Source: Streptomyces coeruleorubidus | GTDB lineage: Bacteria; Actinomycetota; Actinomycetes; Streptomycetales; Streptomycetaceae | Reading direction: 5' to 3' | Length of the DNA stretch: 64,000 bases | Assembly: GCF_008705135.1 (NCBI RefSeq) | Contig: NZ_CP023694.1 | Span: 9,213,001 to 9,277,000, forward strand | Shown here: positions 25,471 through 34,311 of the stretch, piece after piece | How the letters are laid out: each line of letters starts with the position of its first letter | Numbering within the stretch: the first letter of the stretch is position 1 | Notes under the pieces: generated by a model | Database searches by the model: none | Seen by the model: only the letters and a program-made list of their open reading frames with translations | What the model was told of the DNA's origin: nothing | Made by a program: the position numbers and the translations under genes

Positions 25471-26367
25471 TCAGCGAGACAGGGAGAGTAGTTCGTCGAT
25501 CACCGGCTCTGGACCGTCATAGGTGAGGTGCGCGATGGCTGCCATTGGCGCGATCACTCGGCTCCAGCCATACAACCGGTCCCCATCGAGCCCGCACGCG
25601 GTCGCCACCCGCTGGCAACGGGCCTCGACGCCCTCTTGTCCGGCGCCGGCCACCACATAGTCGACGGCGTCGAAGCATGGGTCGCCCACGCATGCCTTCG
25701 GGTCGATCGCGATCAGACCGCGCGACGGGCCGCCGTCCAGGACGTTGCCGAGGTGCAGATCGCCGTGCAGCAACACGAGCCTGGCCTGACTGTCCAGCAA
25801 CGTCTCACAGCGCCGTATCGCCCGCTGCCACGCGGCCTGGTCAATCCGTGCTCCGATGGCCGGCTCGGACAGCCGCCGGCCGATCCGGACGAAGGCCTCG
25901 TCAAACCGACCGCGCAGATCCAGTGGGCAGTGCGCGGGTGGGGCCACGGCGTGCAGCGCGGCAAGCAACTCTCCCCACTGCTGCGGCAAGGACGTCTGCG
26001 GCATGTTGTCGGCCTCGGTGCCGGGCAGGACCTCCTCCAACACCATCGCCCCGGCCTCCGCGTCGGCAGACAATACGGCCGGCACCCGACCCGACGGCGC
26101 GAACAAGCGCAGCATCTCCACCTGCTTGGACAACAGCGCCCGATCCGGACTGAGCTTGAGAACCGCCGGCGTTCCGTCAGGCCATTGACAGCGACAGACG
26201 ACAGAGGAGGCTCCACTCGCGAACAGCTCACCGAGCACGAAACCCCACCGCGCAGCCAGACGCGCAGCGAGGTCCGGAACCTCAGCGAGCCAACCCTCTG
26301 CCTCGGGACCGAATCGACCTACCAACCGAGCGCGGACCTCTTCCATATTCACCCCGGCAGCTTGCAC
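25471..26367 (-). CDS. APH(6)/hydroxyurea-phosphotransferase-like kinase
   Basis: 298 residues. The N-lobe has SSVVCRCQWPDGTPAVLKLS, the catalytic loop is VLLHGDLHLGNVLDGG and the metal-binding loop RGLIAIDPKACVGDPCFDAV, the DPK form typical of the APH(6)/StrA-like group that inactivates streptomycin and of actinomycete relatives of unknown substrate. ATG 26367 or the internal ATG at 26346 could start it. It is next to the recombinase trio but on the opposite strand. Streptomycin resistance is plausible only by family. Confidence 0.87.
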   Translation of the reverse strand: MQAAGVNMEEVRARLVGRFGPEAEGWLAEVPDLAARLAARWGFVLGELFASGASSVVCRCQWPDGTPAVLKLSPDRALLSKQVEMLRLFAPSGRVPAVLSADAEAGAMVLEEVLPGTEADNMPQTSLPQQWGELLAALHAVAPPAHCPLDLRGRFDEAFVRIGRRLSEPAIGARIDQAAWQRAIRRCETLLDSQARLVLLHGDLHLGNVLDGGPSRGLIAIDPKACVGDPCFDAVDYVVAGAGQEGVEARCQRVATACGLDGDRLYGWSRVIAPMAAIAHLTYDGPEPVIDELLSLSR

Positions 26368-26491
26368 CCCAAACTGCCGCCATGCACACGCATATCGACA
26401 GAAGCGGATCTGGTCGGCCAGGCCGTCCGAACTGACGCGATATCGCCGTCAAGGAGAGCGGAGTTAAGGCCTACCCAGGCCAGCCCTACGA

Positions 26492-26549
26492 CCCACCAGT
26501 CACGGAACGTCACAGATCCTCGGTTGTGACGCGGCTTCTTACTGGTGGG
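26492..26549. repeat. Nested inverted repeats (possible recombination site)
   Basis: Outer arms CCCACCAGT (26492-26500) and ACTGGTGGG (26541-26549); inner arms CGTCACA (26508-26514) and TGTGACG (26525-26531). All are perfect. The intervening stretches are 7, 10 and 9 bp, so the site can fold into a two-tier hairpin. It lies between the kinase start and a recombinase remnant, in a 245-bp gene-free gap. Confidence 0.6.
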
Positions 26550-26612
26550 CTCTCGTATTGGCCCCGGAGTCCTAGCCCAGACACCAGGGAACAAGTAACC
26601 CGCTAGTAGCTT

Positions 26613-26846
26613 TCACGGCTTCATGACCGCGGACTTCTTCGGCTGATGAGGCACAGTCCTGGTCTTGTCGAGGTGCCCGTACACCGTGGACCGCGGGACG
26701 CCGAACATATCGGCGATCTGCTGGACGGTCTTCTCCCGCTCGTCGTAGAGCCGTTGGGCGAGCGCGGCCTGGTCCTCGGTGAGCTTCGGCCGGCGCCCGC
26801 CGACCCGGCCAAGGAGGGCCCGTCTCCCTGCCCACTGTCGTAGCAC
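26613..26846 (-). pseudogene. Serine recombinase C-terminal DNA-binding fragment
   Basis: The open frame ends with ARG-like text RRALLGRVGGRRPKLTEDQA, ALAQRLYDEREKTVQQIADM and FGVPRSTVYGHLDKTRTVP. This is the Hin/resolvase-type HTH that follows the catalytic domain in small serine recombinases. The catalytic domain with its Ser is absent, replaced by the 3' end of the amidase gene. It is a remnant. Confidence 0.75.
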
Positions 26847-26849
26847 TGC

Positions 26850-28286
26850 CTACCGCGCGGCCGGTGGGACTTCCGGGCGAGGGTCGATCGGTGTGAGCAC
26901 TCCGAGGCGGTCCTCGACCTCCTGGGCAGCATCCAGGCAGAGATCCTCCCGGAACGCGCGCCCGACGATCTGCACGCTGGACGGTAGGCCGTCGGTCACT
27001 CCGGTCGGTACGGCGACCCCCGGTACCCCCGCGAAGCTGGTCACCGTGCACAGGCGCATACCCGAGCCGACTCGTTCCCGTCCGGCCTGGTCGCGTGACT
27101 CCAGCCCCGGCTCGACGGCCGGCTCTGTGAACACCGGCCCGAGCAGCAGCGGGTACTCGTCGAGGAACTCCGCCCAGGAGCGGCGGATGCCCAGCCAGAC
27201 CCCCATCAGCTGCATGAACTCCGCTGCGGTCGCGGGCGGGGTCTTCTCCATCGTCATCTCGATGTAGCGATCTCCGCCCTCGCCGAGCAGTGTCCGCACC
27301 ACCGGCCAGGTCGGGGCGAATTCGGTCACGACGATCCGGTGGTACGCCTCAAGTGCCTCATCCAGCCGCGGAACGTCCGCCATCTCCCGCACATCGTACC
27401 CGGCGTCCCGCAGCGCGTCGGCCGCGTCCGCGACAGCTCCGCGGACCGTGGGGTGGACGCCGTGGCCGCCGGGATCGGCGACGACCGCGACCTTCACCGG
27501 TCCCGGCAGCGGCTCACCGCGGAGGGGCACCGGTACGGCCCGCGGGTCCCGCGGGTCGGCCCCGGCCAGCACCTCGTATGCCAGCCGCAGGTCGGCGATC
27601 CTGCGGGCCAGGGGCCCGTCGGTGACCAGCATCTGTGAGGCCGGTCCGGGGTCGTCCGGGCCGAGAATACGGTGGTCGGCGGGGAATCGCCCGGCGGTGG
27701 GCTTCAGTCCCGCCACGCCGCAGAACGAGGCCGGGATCCGTACCGATCCGCCGGAGTCGTTGCCGAGCCCGAGCGCGGCCATGCCGGTGGCGACGGCCAC
27801 TCCGTCGCCGCCGCTGGAACCTCCCGGAGTCCGGCTCCGGTTCCAGGGGTTGACGGTGTCGCCGAACAGTTCGCTGCGGGTGTGCATCCCGGCCAAGATC
27901 AGGGTGGGTATGTTGCTGTGCCCGATCGGTATGGCTCCGGCAGCACGCAGCCGGGCCACCGGGGGTGCGTCGGCCGTCGCCACCAGATCGCGGAAGCGCG
28001 CGATTCCCATCGTGGTCGGCACACCTTCGACGGCGGTGGTCTCCTTCACCGTAAACGGCACCCCTGCCAGAGGCCCCAGCTCTTCGCCTGCGGTCCGGCG
28101 CAAATCCGTCTGCGCCGCGGCTTCACGGGCGCGCTCGGCCATCAGCTGAGTGACCGCGTTGACCTGCGGGTTGACGTCGGCGATGCGGTCCAGGTGGCTG
28201 TCGACCAGTTCGACAGCCGATACGTCTCCATTTCGGACTGCCTCTGCCTGGGCCGCGGCCGGCATCTTCCATAGGGCGTCCCGCAC
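26850..28286 (-). CDS. Amidase-signature-family hydrolase
   Basis: 478 residues from GTG 28286, which follows GGGGAGGA by 8 bp; an ATG at 28304 lies in front of that ribosome site and is less likely. The amidase-signature triad is visible: Lys in GVPFTVKETTAVEG, the Gly/Ser-rich loop RTPGGSSGGDGVAVA with the cis-Ser, and the nucleophilic Ser in GLGNDSGGSVRIPASFCGV. Such enzymes hydrolyse small amides or amide-linked metabolites; the substrate is unknown. The divergent TetR gene at 28399 with a palindrome between them suggests paired regulation. Confidence 0.92.
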   Translation of the reverse strand: MRDALWKMPAAAQAEAVRNGDVSAVELVDSHLDRIADVNPQVNAVTQLMAERAREAAAQTDLRRTAGEELGPLAGVPFTVKETTAVEGVPTTMGIARFRDLVATADAPPVARLRAAGAIPIGHSNIPTLILAGMHTRSELFGDTVNPWNRSRTPGGSSGGDGVAVATGMAALGLGNDSGGSVRIPASFCGVAGLKPTAGRFPADHRILGPDDPGPASQMLVTDGPLARRIADLRLAYEVLAGADPRDPRAVPVPLRGEPLPGPVKVAVVADPGGHGVHPTVRGAVADAADALRDAGYDVREMADVPRLDEALEAYHRIVVTEFAPTWPVVRTLLGEGGDRYIEMTMEKTPPATAAEFMQLMGVWLGIRRSWAEFLDEYPLLLGPVFTEPAVEPGLESRDQAGRERVGSGMRLCTVTSFAGVPGVAVPTGVTDGLPSSVQIVGRAFREDLCLDAAQEVEDRLGVLTPIDPRPEVPPAAR

Positions 28287-28365
28287 GATTCTTGTCCTCC
28301 CCATTCATGTGGCGCTCGCGATTCATGTGTCGAAGCGCTCGCGTCGGAACCATAACCCAGAAGCG

Positions 28366-28377
28366 ATACGATCGTAT
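28366..28377. promoter_or_regulatory. Palindromic operator candidate between amidase and TetR
   Basis: ATACGATCGTAT is a perfect 12-bp palindrome, 21 bp before the TetR ATG and just ahead of AAAAAGGAGG. TetR proteins bind such symmetric sites. Upstream, ATTCATGTG(G/T) occurs twice (28303 and 28321), another possible contact. Confidence 0.55.
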
Positions 28378-28398
28378 TGAAAAAGGAGGCGCCCGAAC

Positions 28399-29034
28399 AT
28401 GCCCAAGCAGGTGGACTACGAGAGCCGACGCCGACGGATCGCCGAGGCCGTCTGCCTCCTCTCTGACGAACACGGACCTGAGGGAGTGACCATGCGCGAC
28501 GTCGCCACCCGCGCGGAGGTCTCCCTGGGTGCCGTTCAGCGTTGCTTCCGCAATAAGGAGGAGATGCTCCTGTTCGCCGTCGACCACGTCGGCGAGCGCA
28601 TCACCGAACGTGTACGGACCCGCCTGTCCAGCAGCCCAGCCCAGTCAGCCGCTACCGCCCTGGGCCACGCGGCCACCGAGATCGCCCTGCTCCGCAGAAA
28701 GCACCGCGCCGAGGCACGGGTGTGGCTCGCGTTCGTCGCCCAAGCCGCCGTCAGCGAGCCACTCGCCGCCAAACTCAGAATCAGTTACGCGGCTCTCCAG
28801 GACCTCCTCGCTCGCCTCATCACGGAGGCCAGCGAGAGCGGCCCGGCCGACGATGACGCTGCGACGCTCGATCCGCAGCGCGAGGCCCGGGCCCTGCTCG
28901 CCCTCGCGGACGGCCTGACCAGCCATGTGCTCATAGGGCACTTGACCTCTGAGGAGGCCGAGGATGCGCTGCACGTGCATTTGGTCCGCCTCTGGGAACG
29001 CCTCCCCACCAGCCGTCCCGGAAAGGCCGTCTGA
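28399..29034 (+). CDS. TetR-family regulator
   Basis: 211 residues. N-terminal HTH: RRRRIAEAVCLLSDEHGPEG, VTMRDVATRAEVSLGAVQRC and FRNKEEMLLFAV. The ligand-binding domain is helical and resembles the large actinomycete TetR group with TetR_C_6-like ends. ATG 28399 follows AAAGGAGG at ideal spacing. It faces away from the amidase gene, and a perfect palindrome lies in the shared spacer, so repression of both genes is likely. Confidence 0.9.
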   Translation: MPKQVDYESRRRRIAEAVCLLSDEHGPEGVTMRDVATRAEVSLGAVQRCFRNKEEMLLFAVDHVGERITERVRTRLSSSPAQSAATALGHAATEIALLRRKHRAEARVWLAFVAQAAVSEPLAAKLRISYAALQDLLARLITEASESGPADDDAATLDPQREARALLALADGLTSHVLIGHLTSEEAEDALHVHLVRLWERLPTSRPGKAV

Positions 29035-29082
29035 CACTCGTGGAGCTGATCGTCTTGCGCGTGCCGTGTCAGCTGAGCCTGC

Positions 29083-31172
29083 TTACCAGATGCGGGGAAC
29101 TGTCACGGGCGCCAGGTCGAGCCGCTTGTCCATCTCCAGCCGGAACGTGCCGTACGGGTTGATGTTCGACCAGAAGAGCGCCGTCAGCCCGCGCCGGTCC
29201 TCGTCCGAGAGCTTCCTGGCCCAGGCAGGTTCGGCAAGAATGCGCTGAAGCAGCAGGGTGTTGATGTGGACCAGGCTGGACTGGAGAAGGTGGAGCGCGA
29301 GCATCGAGGTCTCGGCGTGCTCCTTGTCCGGGCCGGTGAGGGCGCCGTCTTTGCCGTAGTGCAGCACTGTGTTCGCCGAGTTCCAGTTCTCCACGACCTG
29401 GAGGCCGCCGTGGATCTCGCGGCGCAGGTCCGGGGCTGGCGAGGTAGTCGCACGCGAAGATGGTGCGGACCGCGCGGCCGAGTTCTTCGAGCGCGGCGTA
29501 GGTGGGGTGTTTGGGGCCGCCGCGGGTGAAGCGCCGCAGGACCTGTTCCGCCTCCGTGGTGCCCAGGCGTAGGGCGGTGGCGTACTTGACAATCTGGTCG
29601 TACTGCTGGGCGATCAGGTCCCACTTGATCGACCGAGTCGTCAGCGAGGCGCCGAGCGCCGGCCAGCCGGGCGGGGTGTCGTCCGGGCGGTACAGGCGGA
29701 TGCTGCCGATGTTCTTCAGCCTCGGCAGCAGACGGAAGTTGAGCAACTCGGTGAAGGCGAACCCGACGACCGACGCGCCGTGCGTGTCGACGTAGTTCGA
29801 CTCGATCTCGGTGTCCGTGCAGTGCCGCAGCAGGCCCTCGATCATCGCCGCGACCTCGGACGACGAACAGCTCTTGAGCTGGGAGTAGATGCAGACGTTC
29901 TTCCGCTCCACATGCCAATAGATCATCACGCCGTTGCCCGCCGTAGCGGGCGTGGTACTCGGTCATGAAGTTGCTGGACCAGGATCCGAACTTCTTCGAG
30001 TCCGAGGCGCAAGCGGTGCCCTGGCCCCACCATGCGGTGTCCCGGGCCGCGAAGGTGGCGTTGACCAGTTTCCGTACGGCGGCCCGCAGGTTGTCGACGG
30101 TGATGAAGTGACGGCGCACGTGCCGCAGCGCCGCCTCACTCTCGCCGTGCTCGCCGGTCGCCACGATGGCGCGGATGCCCATGTTGGTGCCCAGGGCGAA
30201 CAGGGCCAAGAGAAGCCGTCGCTGGAGAACGGCGCGGTCGATGCGCTCGTACGCGGCGACCGAGGCGAACTCGTCGGTGAAGCCGGTGTCGAAGTCGGCG
30301 TTCTTGAGCACGTCCAGGAGGTCGAGCACACCCCAGCGGCGTACGACCTCGTCCTTGAGCGCTTGGAGGCCGGTGGGCTCGTCCAGCTTCTCCAACTTCG
30401 GCACGGAGATCCACGGCTCGCTGTGCCGGGTGGTCACCTTGACCCCGCCCGCCGAGCCGTCCGTCAGCGCGGCCGTGAGCCGGTCCAGGCCGTTCGTCAT
30501 CCGCTGCTTCAGGTCCGTGATGCACTCCCGCGCGTCCAGCGGTTGACGGATCGCCGCGTAGTGCACGGTGCGGGTGGCCTCGAAGTCTCCGGGCAGATCG
30601 TCCTCCGGGTTGCGCCAGCGGGCCGCGCCCTCGATGTATATCTCGCGCCGCCGGATCGCATCGCGCAGCGCGACCAGGACGCACAGCTCGTACGGGATGC
30701 GTTCGACCCTGCCCTTGTCGTCGACGACGGCCTCGCGCCAGTCCTTGCGTACGACGCCATCCATCGGCACCGTGTCGCCGGCGTCGTAGAAGTGGGTCTT
30801 GCCGTCGACGCTGGCGTACTTCTCCAGCAGCGCGAGCGCGTCCATCACCGGCCGGTAGGCGGTGTTGTTGCAGCGGAAGCCCAGCGTCCGCAGCAGCGGC
30901 GGCAGCATCTGCCGGTAGTACGAGCTGTACAACTGCCGCCAGTACCCCGGGGAACCCGCCCGCTGGTGAAGTAAATGATCACCGGAAGCATATCGGCTCC
31001 ATGTCCCGCCGACCTCGTTGCGGAGCCGGGTGATGCTCTTGTCGTGGTAGCCGAGAGCGTTCGCGACGACGAGGGCAGGCATCTCCAGGAGTTGTTGCCC
31101 GTCAGCCGTCGGTGCCGGGGCTTCACCTGAAACGGCGATACCACCACACGTGTTGCACCTGCTAGCGTCCAC
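29083..31172 (-). pseudogene. tnpA: Tn3-family transposase, chimeric and frameshifted
   Basis: From about 30976 down, the frame is Tn3-type: SSYYRQMLPPLLRTLGFRCN, LLDVLKNADFDTGFTDEFAS, QRRLLLALFALGTNMGIRAI, YGG at 29945; then a second frame with YWHVERKNVCIYSQLKSCSS, YVDTHGASVVGFAFTELLNF and RLYRPDDTPPGW; then a third with VENWNSANTVLHYGKDGALT, SLVHINTLLLQRILAEP and ALFWSNINPYGTF to TAG 29083. Two frameshifts (about 29940 and 29430) kill it. The first ~65 codons (31172-30976: ALGYHDKSITRLRNEVGGTW, SRYASGDH) are instead the tail of a tyrosine integrase joined in frame, so the true N-terminus is gone. Confidence 0.9.
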
Positions 31173-31242
31173 GAAACCGACGCTGAGCTGCGCAAAACCG
31201 AATGAGCCTGCCTCGCGCTACGGGTGCTGCCCCAGAGAACCC

Positions 31243-31371
31243 ATGTCCTCCAGGTGGTACTGGTGGAATCTGATCGAGTGGTCCTCGGTCGCGCTGGCCA
31301 CGGTGATCGGCACGGTGCTGTTGACTGAACTAACAGGAGAATATTCGCAGGTCAGAAGCTTTTTCTGTTAG
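31243..31371 (+). CDS. Small hydrophobic ORF preceding an integrase start
   Basis: 42 residues: MSSRWYWWNLIEWSSVALA, then TVIGTVLLTELTGEYSQVRS and FFC. A single membrane helix is likely. It ends 13 bp before an integrase-like GTG. The same arrangement, with a homologous tail (TLTELTLEYSQV), occurs on the minus strand at 12661, and its N-terminal part recurs at 13224. Linked position and conservation suggest it belongs to the integrase module, perhaps as a leader or regulator. No ribosome site is clear, so it may now be silent. Confidence 0.5.
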   Translation: MSSRWYWWNLIEWSSVALATVIGTVLLTELTGEYSQVRSFFC

Positions 31372-31384
31372 CTTCCCGACGTAC

Positions 31385-31462
31385 GTGCTCAAGACTGGAG
31401 ATTCAGCCCGGGACCTGGTGCGTTTCACGCCGCCGCAGACCGGTGCGTTGATGCAGCCGTAA
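31385..31462 (+). pseudogene. Integrase N-terminal remnant
   Basis: GTG 31385 reads VLKTGDSARDLVRFTPPQT then GALMQP and TAA. The integrase at 12651 begins MLQGDLPERDLTAFVLPEIG, so ML..GD..(E/A)RDL..F..P..G.L aligns. The DNA just upstream (31325-31380) matches the DNA upstream of 12651 even better. Only 25 codons remain. Confidence 0.55.
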
Positions 31463-31755
31463 GGCTGTTCAGCACTACGGCAGCTTGCGGGGCCAGCGGC
31501 GAAGAGGTGAAGGGGCAAGGCTTCCCGGAAGTCGAACCGTGAATGGAGCGCCGGGACCGCGTCGCCGCGCAGGAGCACCTCGGTGGAGTCCTGGACGCCG
31601 CTGACCTCCGAGTTGTCCCCGGGCTCGAGGATGACGACGGTCGCGTCCGCCCCCGCCCCGATCAGGGCCGAGCCCATCTGGTACTGGCGGAGCCCGGCTC
31701 CGGCGACGGACAGTGCCGCCGCCTCGGTGGTCAGGGACGGGAGCGTTTGCGTCAC
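31463..31755 (-). CDS. Hypothetical protein, uncertain
   Basis: A frame starting at ATG 31755 reads QTLPSLTTEAAALSVAGAGL, RQYQMGSALIGAGADATVVI, LEPGDNSEVSGVQDSTEVLL and RGDAVPALHSRFDFREALPL. Composition is plausible for the first ~95 residues, after which it enters the integrase remnant antisense. It may be a truncated gene. No family recognised. Confidence 0.3.
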
Positions 31756-31759
31756 CTGG

Positions 31760-32305
31760 TCACCCTATCCAGGAGGACGGGCCAGGGCTGATTGATCGTG
31801 ACTCGATACGCGCCCCAGTGGTGCTGGTCGGCAGGGCCTGCTGATAGAGCGCCACCAACACACCGTGCACCGGCTGGTCCTCTGCATCCTCCTCGGCCTC
31901 ATCGACCAGTTGGGCGAGGGTTTCGCCGAGTTCTCTTGCCTTCGTAGGGCTCAGACGCAGGTGGCGCAGTGTCAGGTGGGTTTCGACGGGGGAGCGGTCC
32001 AGCTCCTGGGCGACCGCGGCAAGCATCGCGGCGGTGCCTGCCGCTTGAGGTTCGGCGACGACCATCTGGCGGGCCGTGCGCTGGTAGTACTGCTCGGTGC
32101 CGCCGCGGACCTGGCGGGTCCCGGCGATGTGGACCAGCGCGGCTTCGCGGAGCACTTTGAGGTGGTGGGCCACGTTGCCCTTCTTCGCGTCGAGCTGGGC
32201 CGCAAGCTGGCTGGTGGTGGCAGGCCGGTGGCTCAGGGCAAAGAGCAACCGCTGACGCAATGGGTGAGAGAGCGCCGCGAACTGCTCAGGCGCACCGATC
32301 TCCAA
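31760..32305 (-). CDS. ArsR-like winged-helix regulator (HTH_20 type)
   Basis: 181 residues from TTG 32305, which follows GAGGA. The HTH covers residues 5-85: AALSHPLRQRLLFALSHRPA, TTSQLAAQLDAKKGNVAHHL and KVLREAALVHIAGTRQVRGG with the wing TEQYYQRTAR. The C-terminal part is helical and acidic. It is divergent from the S41 protease gene, and a 10-bp perfect inverted repeat lies between them, overlapping the probable protease promoter. A 45-bp exact copy of codons 10-24 occurs at 37594. Confidence 0.85.
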   Translation of the reverse strand: MEIGAPEQFAALSHPLRQRLLFALSHRPATTSQLAAQLDAKKGNVAHHLKVLREAALVHIAGTRQVRGGTEQYYQRTARQMVVAEPQAAGTAAMLAAVAQELDRSPVETHLTLRHLRLSPTKARELGETLAQLVDEAEEDAEDQPVHGVLVALYQQALPTSTTGARIESRSISPGPSSWIG

Positions 32306-32345
32306 GACGTCCTCAGGAGGCGGTGAATAGGCTGATCACGCATAC

Positions 32346-32375
32346 CGAAAGCGTCTAAACTCTTTGACGCTTTCG
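32346..32375. promoter_or_regulatory. Operator-like inverted repeat over the S41 gene promoter
   Basis: CGAAAGCGTC (32346-32355) and GACGCTTTCG (32366-32375) are exact inverses 10 bp apart. The -35 hexamer TTGACG (32364-32369) lies inside the right arm, and a -10-like TCTACT (32388-32393) follows 18 bp later, placing transcription start near the ATG at 32401 (leaderless mRNA). Binding here by the ArsR-like protein would block the promoter. Confidence 0.7.
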
Positions 32376-32400
32376 CAAGGGCAGTGCTCTACTCCGTGCC

Positions 32401-33306
32401 ATGACGACTCCGACGAAGCTTGCGCCGGCCCCTGTCATCGACGAGACGGCCCGGCTGCTCACCGAGCACTACGTTTTCCCCGAGATAGCTGAGCAGCTGG
32501 CCGGCCTGCTGCAACGACGCCTCACCGAGGGCGCCTACGACGTCGACGACGCCGAGGAGCTCGCCCGCCTGGTCACCGCGGACCTGCAGTCTGTCAACGG
32601 CGACCGGCACCTGAGACTGAAGCACCACGCCGCCCCGGTCTCCCCGAAGCGGGGGGCTGCCAACCGGGACGCCATGCGCCGGGACTTCGACTCCTCTCTG
32701 GGCGGTGCGCCCCGGGTGCAGTTGCTCGACGGAGGGGTCGCCGTGGTGGAGCTGGCACCGATGCTGTTTCCGCTGGAGTGGGCCGCCGAACCGCTGAGCG
32801 CCGCGCTCACCCTGGCCTCCCGCGCCCAGGCGCTGATCGTGGACCTGCGCGCCAACCGGGGCGGCGACCCGGACGCGGTCGCCTTCGTCTGCAGCTACCT
32901 ACTGGACGAGCGCACCCACCTCAACACCATGTACTGGCGCGGCGGCGAGCGCAGCGAGCAGTCCTGGAGCCTGCCGCACGTTCCCGGCGTGCGCTTCGGC
33001 GGCAGCAAGCCGTTGTATGTGCTGTCCAGCGACAGCACCTTCTCTGCCGCTGAGGAGCTGGCGTACGACCTCCAGCAGCTCGGCCGCGCCGTAGTCGTCG
33101 GCGAGCCCACCCGCGGCGGCGCGCACCCGTGCCAGGGCTGGACCCTGCACCCACACCTTGAAGCCACCGTCCCCGTCGGCCGCGCCGTCAACCCCGTCTC
33201 CAGCACGAACTGGGAGGGCACCGGTGTGCAGCCGGACATCCCTTGCGCCGCTGCTGACTCGCTCGACCACGCTCACGCCCTGGCCCTCGCACGACTGGCA
33301 GGCTGA
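32401..33306 (+). CDS. S41-family (tricorn/CTP-like) peptidase
   Basis: 301 residues. The N-terminal helical bundle of interphotoreceptor-retinoid-binding type is visible (VIDETARLLTEHYVFPEIAE, VTADLQSVNGDRHLRLKH), followed by the protease core ALIVDLRANRGGDPDAVAFV, the nucleophile region VLSSDSTFSAAEELAYDLQQ and VVGEPTRGGAHP. The Ser in STFSAAEE and downstream Glu fit S41 hydrolases. No signal peptide, so it is cytoplasmic. The ATG has no ribosome site and sits at the predicted transcription start. It is divergent from an ArsR-like regulator. Confidence 0.88.
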   Translation: MTTPTKLAPAPVIDETARLLTEHYVFPEIAEQLAGLLQRRLTEGAYDVDDAEELARLVTADLQSVNGDRHLRLKHHAAPVSPKRGAANRDAMRRDFDSSLGGAPRVQLLDGGVAVVELAPMLFPLEWAAEPLSAALTLASRAQALIVDLRANRGGDPDAVAFVCSYLLDERTHLNTMYWRGGERSEQSWSLPHVPGVRFGGSKPLYVLSSDSTFSAAEELAYDLQQLGRAVVVGEPTRGGAHPCQGWTLHPHLEATVPVGRAVNPVSSTNWEGTGVQPDIPCAAADSLDHAHALALARLAG

Positions 33307-33411
33307 CCCAGTCCGCTCATCGACAGCACTGCGCGCAGCGCCTCCCCCCACCCACGTCGGTGACTGACTTCGTCGGCGGAGGCCCCCCGTCTCCGGCGGC
33401 CCCCAGCGCGC

Positions 33412-33608
33412 TCATCCCGCACGACTAGGTTCGCTGTCAACCGCTTGAATTGGGTGACAAGGGACAGTGAGGATGTCGTGCGTGCCGATGCGACGCCAGA
33501 TGAGGTGCTGCTCGCGCGGGACCATCTCCGGCCCGTAGGACCAGGTGGCTCGACCGTTTCCGTCCCAGGTGAGTTCGAAGACGCCAGGCGCACGCGGGAC
33601 ACCTTCAC
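33412..33608 (-). pseudogene. C-terminal fragment of a small toxin-like protein
   Basis: Minus frame: GVFELTWDGNGRATWSYGPE, MVPREQHLIWRRIGTHDILT and VP, to TGA 33412. The (F/E)LTW...GRAT(F/W)...W(R)RIGTHDI pattern recalls a family of actinomycete proteins resembling RelE/HigB-type toxins, but that is from memory. No start codon with a ribosome site precedes it, and no antitoxin is adjacent. Confidence 0.4.
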
Positions 33609-33659
33609 TCGAAGGCCGGCCGAAAGGCCTGATTCGAAAATCGAAGCAAGGGGCATCGC

Positions 33660-34215
33660 ATGCCGCGCATCGAACCGCTCACTCCGCCGTACACGGCCCC
33701 TGTCGCCCAGGCACTCCGCCGGTGGATGCCCCCCCCGATGTGCCGCATGAGCCGCTCGCGCTGTTCCGCGTCCTGTACCGCAACCCGGAACTGGCCTCGC
33801 GCATGTTCGCCCTGGGCGCCGGCCTCCTGGGGCACGGCAGCCTCCTCGACATCGACCGAGAACTCGTCATCGCCCGCGTCACCGCGCGCACCGGCTGTTC
33901 CTACGAGTGGGGCGTGCACTCCGCAAGCCTCGCCCGGCAGGCCGGGCTCCGGCCCGAACAGCTTCAGGCAGCGACCGACACCGATCCCGCGGCGAACGTC
34001 TCATGGCCGCCCCACCATGCGGCACTGCTCGGCGCGGTCGACGAACTGCACGAGACGGCGCAGCTCTCGCAGGCTGTCTGGGATGCCCTGCGCGTGCACT
34101 AGGAGGATGGCCAGCTGCTTGAACTCCTCGTGCCGGCCGGCTGTACCGCACGATCAGCTACCTGGCCAATGGGCTCCTCCTGGAAGAGGAATCCTGGGGC
34201 GCCCGCTTCCCCGGG
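33660..34215 (+). pseudogene. Carboxymuconolactone-decarboxylase-like (CMD) protein, frameshifted
   Basis: ATG 33660 starts MPRIEPLTPPYTAPVAQAL; a frame change in a run of eight C at 33729-33736 leads into ALFRVLYRNPELASRMFALG, IDRELVIARVTARTGCSYEW and GVHSASLARQAGLRPEQL. A TAG at 34100 and a further frame change separate EDGQLLELLV and TISYLANGLLLEEESWGARF. CMD proteins are alkylhydroperoxidase-like; the usual CxxC is reduced here to CSYEWGVH. Three lesions make this a pseudogene. Confidence 0.8.
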
Positions 34216-34311
34216 CCGGTGACCGCACTCCGCACATGCTTGGCCGTTGACCAGCGTTGCGGGGCAGCTCTTCGGACGGGCTGGAAACAGTGATCTCGAG
34301 GAAGGGTATTC

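Noticed and set aside
26492..26549. Integron attC site
   Set aside because: The arms lack the conserved AAC/GTT ends, and no integron integrase is present.
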